Shown here: positions 58,726 through 64,000 of the stretch, piece by piece
How the letters are laid out: the number at the start of each line of letters is the position of its first letter
How positions within the stretch are numbered: position 1 is the stretch's first letter
DNA from: Verrucomicrobium spinosum DSM 4136 = JCM 18804
Lineage (GTDB): Bacteria; Verrucomicrobiota; Verrucomicrobiia; Verrucomicrobiales; Verrucomicrobiaceae
Assembly (NCBI RefSeq): GCF_000172155.1
Contig: NZ_ABIZ01000001.1
Coordinates: 5,241,105-5,305,104 of the forward strand
Direction of reading: 5' to 3'
DNA length: 64,000 nucleotides
Notes under the pieces: generated by a model
What the model was told of the DNA's origin: nothing
Databases searched by the model: none
Seen by the model: the letters and a program-made list of their open reading frames with translations, nothing else
Translations under genes and position numbers: made by a program

Positions 58726-59373
58726 TTGAATTTGTTCATCACCGGCACGGATACTGACGCTGGCAAAACCTATGTGACCCGGCTGCTGTTGGATGCACTG
58801 AAACAGAGCGGCATTCAGGCAGCGGGCTTCAAGCCTTTTTGCTGCGGGGGACGACAGGATTCCATCCTGCTTCATCAAGGCAGCGCCGAGGGCCCCGGAT
58901 TCACGCTGGAGGAGATCAATCCCATCTGGCTCAAAACACCGGCTTCGCCCTTCACCGCCGCTCTCATCGAAAACAGGAACTTGGACTTCGCCGGATTGCG
59001 TCGGAGCCTGGACAACCTCACCTCCCGGGTCGATCACGTGCTCATTGAAGGTGCTGGCGGTTGGGAAGTACCACTCGCCCCAGGATACACTCTGGCAGAC
59101 TACGCCCAGGAAATTGGCTGGCCCGTGCTGGTGGTGGTCAACAACCGCCTCGGAGCCCTCAACCACACGATCCTGACAGTAAAGAACATCCAGGCCAGAG
59201 GGCTCAAGTGCGCAGGCTTGGTGCTGAACTACGCCCACGAGGAGAGGGATGCCGCCAGCATCTCCAACCGCATGGTACTGGAATCCATGGATCTCGCCCC
59301 CGTGGTGGCCGACATCATGCATGGCGAGACGGATGGCCGGGAACTGCTGGATGCCCTGCAGGAGTGGATGTAA
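58726..59373 (+). CDS. bioD: Dethiobiotin synthetase
   Basis: I favour a TTG start at 58726 because it opens directly on NLFITGTDTDAGKTYVTRLL, the P-loop normally placed at the N-terminus; the frame is open to an ATG at 58579. The product has 215 residues. Other motifs are FKPFCCGGRQDS, VLIEGAGGWEVPLAPGYTLA and VLVVVNNRLGALNHTILTVK. BioD closes the ureido ring of biotin using ATP. No other bio genes are in the window. Upstream there is a short direct repeat (cagccgtctcaac-like, 58685-58715). Confidence 0.9.
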   Translation: MNLFITGTDTDAGKTYVTRLLLDALKQSGIQAAGFKPFCCGGRQDSILLHQGSAEGPGFTLEEINPIWLKTPASPFTAALIENRNLDFAGLRRSLDNLTSRVDHVLIEGAGGWEVPLAPGYTLADYAQEIGWPVLVVVNNRLGALNHTILTVKNIQARGLKCAGLVLNYAHEERDAASISNRMVLESMDLAPVVADIMHGETDGRELLDALQEWM

Positions 59374-59435
59374 GAGCCCCAAGCTGACAGCCTCCGGGAA
59401 ACGTCGATGCGACGTCGAAGGCGGTTGACCGGTAG

Positions 59436-59475
59436 AGCAGATTGGCAATCTGCTGTGCCGCCGATTGGCAATCGG
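59436..59475. repeat. Two adjacent short palindromes (translated RADWQSAVPPIGNRH type)
   Basis: The palindrome agcagattggcaatctgct (59436-59454) is followed by ccgattggcaatcgg (59461-59475). Translated in one frame, the pair reads RADWQSAVPPIGNRH, a peptide pattern that recurs in intergenic DNA of Verrucomicrobia and Planctomycetes. I read it as a dispersed repeat and not as a gene. The 294-bp gap 59374-59667 has no other recognisable feature. Confidence 0.65.
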
Positions 59476-59667
59476 CATGAGGTGGGAGCAGAGGATAGTG
59501 GCAGAAGCTGCCGCGGCGCTCGCCCGAGCAAGACTGAAGCCATGCTCCGAACAGCTAGCTTCAGGCGAAAGAGCGCTGGCCACGCAACTCACCAAGATCT
59601 CTCAGCGAGCCCTTTCAGAGCGCACGCCCTGTGCACCCCACATCAGATCTCATCTAACCCATAACTC

Positions 59668-61533
59668 CTAACTCCCCCCCTCCTCCTTCACCTCACTCCC
59701 TACACCGTGATGTTTGAGATACCTGGCGCACGCCTCTTCCCCCATGTACTTGCACAGCAGCTTGGGATCAGTCTCTGTCACATCCACGAGAATCAAGCCA
59801 TCAAGGCAAGAGCTAAAGTCCTTGTCCACATTGAAACTCAACAGCGTGCCGTTCAGGCGCAGGTAATGTTTGAGCAAGACAGGGATGCCCTTGCCGTCCT
59901 CTTCCAGGCTGGAAATGAGGGCGGAAAAGTCATCCACATTACCAAGGTCCGCGGAAATAAACTCCCTCAGCAGCTTGCGATTCTTCCCGTAGCGGAAAGG
60001 CTTGCGCGGCTTCACCAGCGTCGCCAGATCGGGATGGAAGTTGTTCTCCCTTAGAAATTCCACCATGAGCTTGCGCGAGAGCCCCTGATAAGCCTGGCTG
60101 ATGCTGACCGGTCCGTAGAGCCTGGTGTAGTGGGGATTCTGGCACACCCAGGTAAGCACGCCCTTCCACAGGAGTGGCAGCGCTGAAACGCTCCGCTGAT
60201 AGTTCGGGGCTACAAAACTGCGCCCCATTTCAAGCGCCTGTTCCAGATGCTTCAGAAAGGGCTTCTGGAACTTGAACAGCGTGCTGGTGTAGAGCCCCTT
60301 GGCTCCATATCGACGCATGATCATATCCGCACGACCCAGGCGATAAGCCCCCGCCACGCGCCGCTCTTTCTCATCCCAAAGAAAGACGTGCAGGTAATAG
60401 TCATCGAACTTGTCGAGATCCACATCCTCACCAGTCCCCTCTCCCACAAGACGGAAACTCACCTCACGCAACCGGCCAATTTCGCGCAGCAGGTGGGGAA
60501 TCTCCGGAGCAGCGGCGATAAACACGCTGAAGCTCCCCTGCTGCGCAATGGGCCCGCCCGCCTTCCGAAGGGCTGCAATCTCGGCCTCAAAGGCCTGCTG
60601 CAACATCGGGCTGTCAGGGGATAGCGTCAGCGTGGGAGCTGCAACCGATGCCGGAGCGTGAGCGACAGGCACCGTGACTGTACCGAGCCCTTTGAGCGGT
60701 GCCTTGGGTCGCTGGCTCAAGATGAAAGTGTGAAGCCTGAGGTAGCGGGTGAGGCTCTCATCATCCTCGAACTTGCGCAGACGGTTGAAGGGTATGGGCT
60801 GCCCCACCTTCACAGACACCACACCCTGGTCATTATGCAATAACTCACGGAAGATCAGACCGGTGCGCAGCATGGGGTGCACCAGTCCGGCCCCATGAAA
60901 CAACACACTGTTCTGCCCCTCAAAATAGACCGGCAGGACGGTGGCCTTTGTGCGACGGACGAGAGCTCCCACATGCGAACTCCAGGGACTCTCCTCCACA
61001 CCGCGGCCCATTTTGAAGTGAGCCACCTCCCCGCTCGGAAAGATGGCAAGTGCCCCCCCCTGTTTGAGGAAGCGCAACGCCTCTTTCATGGGGCCCAGGT
61101 TGCGCTGGGCGCTGTTCTCCCCGTTGAAAGGATCCACGGGAATGATCCAGGGACGCATCTCCTCAATCTCCCCCAACAGGAAGTTCGTCATGAACCTCAC
61201 ATAGGGCCGATACTGGGAGATCAGATCCCCCAGTATCACCGGATCCAGAATGCCGAAGGGGTGATTGGAAATAATGATCAACGGCCCTTCGGTGGGGAAG
61301 GTAAAGTTCTGAGGCAGATCCACCTCATACTTTGTGCCGATCTCCCGGAGCCCCGATGAGAACCACGCCCGTGCGGAAGGGTAGTCAGGGTGCTTCAAGT
61401 AGCGGTCGCGAGTGCGTTCATACAAATGGTTGAACGAACGGATGGCGAGTCCGCGCTCTACGACAGGGGCTGCGAGTTTGTAGAGATTCCGCTTTAGTGG
61501 ACCCTGCAAACGTGAGGAAAGATCAATGACCAT
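59668..61533 (-). CDS. Fused lysophospholipid acyltransferase and GNAT-type acyltransferase, OlsF-like
   Basis: I choose the start at 61533 (MVIDLSSRLQGPLKRN), giving 621 residues. The N-terminal half is a PlsC-like acyltransferase with the catalytic IISNHPFGILDPVIL motif, followed by FPSGEVAHFKMGRGVEESPW. The C-terminal half (from about 330) is a GNAT/hemolysin-type N-acyltransferase (LREIGRLREVSFRLVGEGTG, DDYYLHVFLWDEKERRVAGA, GRSFVAPNYQR). This order is that of bifunctional ornithine-lipid synthase OlsF, in which the C-terminal part N-acylates ornithine and the N-terminal part adds the second acyl chain. It may make aminolipids, perhaps replacing phospholipids under phosphate limitation; that use is inference. 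Confidence 0.8.
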   Translation of the reverse strand: MVIDLSSRLQGPLKRNLYKLAAPVVERGLAIRSFNHLYERTRDRYLKHPDYPSARAWFSSGLREIGTKYEVDLPQNFTFPTEGPLIIISNHPFGILDPVILGDLISQYRPYVRFMTNFLLGEIEEMRPWIIPVDPFNGENSAQRNLGPMKEALRFLKQGGALAIFPSGEVAHFKMGRGVEESPWSSHVGALVRRTKATVLPVYFEGQNSVLFHGAGLVHPMLRTGLIFRELLHNDQGVVSVKVGQPIPFNRLRKFEDDESLTRYLRLHTFILSQRPKAPLKGLGTVTVPVAHAPASVAAPTLTLSPDSPMLQQAFEAEIAALRKAGGPIAQQGSFSVFIAAAPEIPHLLREIGRLREVSFRLVGEGTGEDVDLDKFDDYYLHVFLWDEKERRVAGAYRLGRADMIMRRYGAKGLYTSTLFKFQKPFLKHLEQALEMGRSFVAPNYQRSVSALPLLWKGVLTWVCQNPHYTRLYGPVSISQAYQGLSRKLMVEFLRENNFHPDLATLVKPRKPFRYGKNRKLLREFISADLGNVDDFSALISSLEEDGKGIPVLLKHYLRLNGTLLSFNVDKDFSSCLDGLILVDVTETDPKLLCKYMGEEACARYLKHHGVGSEVKEEGGS

Positions 61534-61881
61534 GCGATGTGCGTCGGCCAGGTTAGGTCGTCGGGGGTTGAAGGTGCGGCCGGTACACGGCGGCAATGGT
61601 GGTGGGCGCGCCGAAAGAGTCAAGGAACAAGCCTGTCACCTTGGCTGAATGAAAGGTCCTTCATACCGGGACATACCGTCCGGTTGGGTGACATCTTAGC
61701 CACTTGCCCCGTTTCCCTCCGAAGCGGCACCGAGATTCACAACCGATGAGCAACGCCGTCCTGGCTCAGCTCAAAAGGACCGCCCCCCCGGGAGGGGCAG
61801 TTACCAGGCACAGCGAAACCGCTCTTATCTTGTTCCCTTAATGAAACTGCCATACCCGGATGTTTTCATCCAACATGGCAC
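61534..61881. other. 348-bp gap between the acyltransferase and the beta-helix gene
   Basis: A GC palindrome (ccccccgggagggg near 61786) is present, but without a T tract in either direction. No gene, RNA or repeat of the families seen elsewhere was identified. The OlsF-like gene's promoter should lie here. Confidence 0.35.
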
Positions 61882-63414
61882 TTAGTCATCAAAACGGACG
61901 TCCTCGACAAATCCCCCCACTTTCAGCCCCGCCTCTTCCGCCGTGGCGATGGGCCGTCCACTGACTTCCAGTCCGGCGAAAGTCACCCCGCGGATGCAAT
62001 GGCCTGCTCCCAGCCCCTGCAGAAAACCGGGCCGAGATTGTTTGAAGCCCACATTCTCAAATCGCACGCCGCTGACGCCGCCTCCATCTAAGAGCTGAAT
62101 CACGATCCCGTTCCTGCCACAATTCTCCACCCGGATGTCCTTGAAAACGATCTGCCCCCACTCTCCCTGGCCCTCACCGTGCATCACACTCATGGCATCC
62201 CGGCAGTGAATGATATCAACGTCCTCAAAACGCACGCGATGGAGCGCAGAACGGGCCAGCGGTCCGCAGCGTAACGCCCTTGCACTGGTCAGCGCCATGA
62301 GACGGCGCAAGACCACCTGCTCACTCACTGCATCCTCTGGTGAGGTCACAGAAAAGGCATCCTCAGTGGTGTACACCAGGCAGTCCTCGACCAAAGCGCG
62401 CTGCGTGCCAGCGAGACGTATCCCATCCACCCTGTCTTCACTGCTCAGGTCATTGATCACTTTCACCCGCCGCATGGCCACATCCTGGCAGTGCGTCGCC
62501 GATACAGCCACCGCCGTCGCCTCCTTGCAAATCACCCCCTCCAAAGTCACACAACGCGAGCGCTCCATCGTCACGCAACTCGCCAGCAATCTCTTCCCCT
62601 CCCCGTGCTTGGCCGCCCCGGCGAGCGCCAGCCCGCGTGCATCCAGCGTACCCCGCCCAAAGATGCAAACATGCTCCACCCCATCCACTTTGACCAAGGC
62701 GGCGGAAGCCGTCTTGCCAGGCGCTGAAGGATAGTCCGGGTAGCTCTCGGCATCATCCCTGCCCTGCAGCACCGCACCGGGAGCCAGATAGAGCTGGGTC
62801 CGGCTTCTCAGACGGATTCCCGTGGTGGTGTAGAGCCCGGGAGGCAGCATGACGACGGCCTCATTCGCCAACGCTCCGGCATCGTCACAGGCCTTCTGTA
62901 GCACATCCGTCCCGTCCTTGGCACCCGAGCGGTCCAGACTGTAGGGCGGAGCCGTCACATCCAGCACTTTCTGGTGCTCAGGCAGCTCATCCTCAGGCGG
63001 ATCTGCCAGCAACAATAAACGCAAACCATTGACAGTCACCACCATATAGTGGGAGGTGAGCAGGGTGAACTTCAAGCGCCCCCTTTCCATTCGAGTGGGG
63101 ACTTCGCATTTCTCAGGGCTCATTGTCCAATGCCTCACTCCCCCAGGCACTTCCACCTCCACCTCGGCAGAGCCCGGGAGGGTGAGAGGTGCGTAAGTGC
63201 AGTTCAATCTGCCTCCCACCCAATGCTCGATCACCGGCACCTGCTTGTCATTCACCCACACATTGATTACTGGAGGCCGATTCCCCGCATCACGGGCAGC
63301 CACACTCCCCCCGCCAGCCACAAAGAAGACGCCCGCCGTGACCACCAACGCCAGAAGGTGGAAAACAGCTCTCCAACCGGTCTGCACCGGCAATCCGGAG
63401 AATGGCGGCTTCAT
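61882..63414 (-). CDS. Secreted right-handed beta-helix protein, GH28/pectate-lyase-like
   Basis: The start at 63414 (MKPPFSGLPVQTGWRAVFHL) opens a signal peptide (HLLALVVTAGVFFVAGGG) of a 510-residue protein. An N-terminal beta-sandwich (NVWVNDKQVPVIEHW) precedes a parallel beta-helix: GTDVLQKACDDAGALANEAV, then GIRLRSRTQLYLAPGAVLQG and IFGRGTLDARGLALAG. In GH28 enzymes the key Asp residues are in NTD, DD and GHG motifs; here the equivalents read DRVDGIRLAG and TEDAFSVTS, so at least one is altered. It may still be a glycosidase of a related family, or a lyase. Extracellular polysaccharide use fits this phylum. Confidence 0.78.
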   Translation of the reverse strand: MKPPFSGLPVQTGWRAVFHLLALVVTAGVFFVAGGGSVAARDAGNRPPVINVWVNDKQVPVIEHWVGGRLNCTYAPLTLPGSAEVEVEVPGGVRHWTMSPEKCEVPTRMERGRLKFTLLTSHYMVVTVNGLRLLLLADPPEDELPEHQKVLDVTAPPYSLDRSGAKDGTDVLQKACDDAGALANEAVVMLPPGLYTTTGIRLRSRTQLYLAPGAVLQGRDDAESYPDYPSAPGKTASAALVKVDGVEHVCIFGRGTLDARGLALAGAAKHGEGKRLLASCVTMERSRCVTLEGVICKEATAVAVSATHCQDVAMRRVKVINDLSSEDRVDGIRLAGTQRALVEDCLVYTTEDAFSVTSPEDAVSEQVVLRRLMALTSARALRCGPLARSALHRVRFEDVDIIHCRDAMSVMHGEGQGEWGQIVFKDIRVENCGRNGIVIQLLDGGGVSGVRFENVGFKQSRPGFLQGLGAGHCIRGVTFAGLEVSGRPIATAEEAGLKVGGFVEDVRFDD

Positions 63415-63570
63415 GGCAAATCGAAGAAGGGGCGCAACTTGCAAGCATCCCACGGCGGACAGTCCTGCTTTGGCCTGTTCACCCCATCCGTTCTTGAGAC
63501 ACTCCCCGCCCGTGCTGCGTTGCGAGAAATTCTTGGTCGGCACCGTTGCCAAACACCCTGACCCTCTCGT

Positions 63571-64000
63571 TCAATTTTCCGCACCCGTCGCCACCTGGAC
63601 AGCTGGCTGCGCTTGGGCCAGACGTTCCAGGGCAGCTTGCATGGTGGCATCTGGCCTCATCACCTGTAGATCCACCGGCTTCACCGCCCCTGCCAGGTCC
63701 AGGACAAAATTCTTCCCCACCGCATCCGAAACAGCGAGTTGAAGCTCAGGATGGTGATACATCCCCTCTCCCACGCGCTGAAAGCCCAGCGTCGTCATGT
63801 ACGACCAGATCTGCAAGTCCGTGGGATGCACCGCCTCACCATTGCGTGTGCGATACCACGGCTGGGTCACCACCAGACGCACTCCCTGCTCCCCGGGGAA
63901 CTCCACCCAGCCAGCCACTCTATAGTCGTCGCCAAAGACCTCATTGGTGAGCGCCAGTCGCTCCAGGTAGAGCTCAATCTCGGAGTCATTGACAACCTCC
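63571..64000 (-). CDS. C-terminal part of a polyvalent-protein kinase-like domain, cut by the window edge
   Basis: The frame is open to the edge and encodes 142 residues: EVFGDDYRVAGWVEFPGEQG, then RLVVTQPWYRTRNGEAV, TTLGFQRVGEGMYHHPELQL and AVSDAVGKNFVLDLAGAVKP. The pattern FGDDYxVxG...TQPxxx...NFVLD..G.VxPVDLQV resembles the serine/threonine/tyrosine kinase domain found in phage polyvalent proteins. The N-terminus lies outside the window, so kinase motifs such as the ATP loop cannot be checked. Only this fragment suggests a phage or plasmid origin. Confidence 0.6.
   Translation of the reverse strand, partial: EVVNDSEIELYLERLALTNEVFGDDYRVAGWVEFPGEQGVRLVVTQPWYRTRNGEAVHPTDLQIWSYMTTLGFQRVGEGMYHHPELQLAVSDAVGKNFVLDLAGAVKPVDLQVMRPDATMQAALERLAQAQPAVQVATGAEN

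Noticed and set aside
61780-61800. A terminator at the GC palindrome
   Set aside because: No T tract follows the stem on either strand.
63571-64000. A prophage
   Set aside because: One partial polyvalent-like domain is not enough; no integrase, capsid, portal or terminase gene is in the window.

Overview
The window is GC-rich, densely coding bacterial DNA. Gene content points to the phylum Verrucomicrobiota, probably family Verrucomicrobiaceae (relatives of Verrucomicrobium or Prosthecobacter). The main evidence is a complete Verru_Chthon cassette (proteins A-D) beside a PEP-CTERM/autotransporter-repeat surface protein and an ECF sigma factor of the Rhodopirellula/Verrucomicrobium type. A FecR anti-sigma protein, bactofilins, a type-B sdhCAB operon and arrays of palindromic intergenic repeats fit the same picture. 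The species cannot be fixed from the sequence. All assignments come from reading motifs; no database search was run.

Layout. 0-0.8 kb: the tail of an unknown gene and a 143-bp tandem repeat. 0.8-13.1 kb: ECF sigma factor, FecR/PA14-like membrane anti-sigma, a 1174-residue beta-strand-repeat surface protein, then four pseudopilin-like genes (A, B, C, D). By N-terminal signature these four match the minor pseudopilin set GspK, GspI, GspJ and GspH. I read this block as a regulated surface-display or secretion unit, and it is the best candidate for an undescribed system here. 13.1-18 kb: an ankyrin protein, FabG, a TPM-domain protein, a DUF1460 amidase-like protein, a repeat pair and a DUF2237 protein. 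18-23.4 kb: gyrA and gyrB on the minus strand. 23.6-33 kb: a flavin disulfide oxidoreductase, two bactofilin-type proteins, nadA, a five-copy 147-bp repeat array, a CorC/HlyC-type membrane protein, an FmdB zinc ribbon, rpsN, a 27-residue membrane peptide and fumC.

33-48.8 kb is a purine catabolism island. It holds an atypical response regulator, a LysR regulator, a Tsx-like outer membrane channel, and a xanthine dehydrogenase fused as [2Fe-2S]-Mo with a separate FAD subunit. It also has an AzgA-type permease, an 8-oxoguanine/guanine deaminase-like enzyme, a MocA-like nucleotidyltransferase, XdhC, uricase, 5-hydroxyisourate hydrolase, OHCU decarboxylase and PuuE-type allantoinase. Together these would import nucleosides or bases, oxidise them to urate and open the ring to allantoate. 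No allantoate-degrading enzyme is in the window.

48.7-64 kb: a TPR protein and a tandem degenerate kinase-like membrane protein, a lipoprotein, two unknown small genes, an orphan JetD-like (Wadjet nuclease subunit) protein, sdhCAB, bioD, an OlsF-like fused acyltransferase, a beta-helix glycosidase-like protein, and an edge-truncated protein resembling the kinase domain of phage polyvalent proteins.

Three intergenic arrays (0.16-0.61, 17.07-17.37 and 28.38-29.11 kb) share one architecture: a period of about 143-151 bp, each unit carrying a pair of inverted arms of about 24 bp. The last two arrays share sequence. A fourth type of paired palindromes lies at 59.44 kb.
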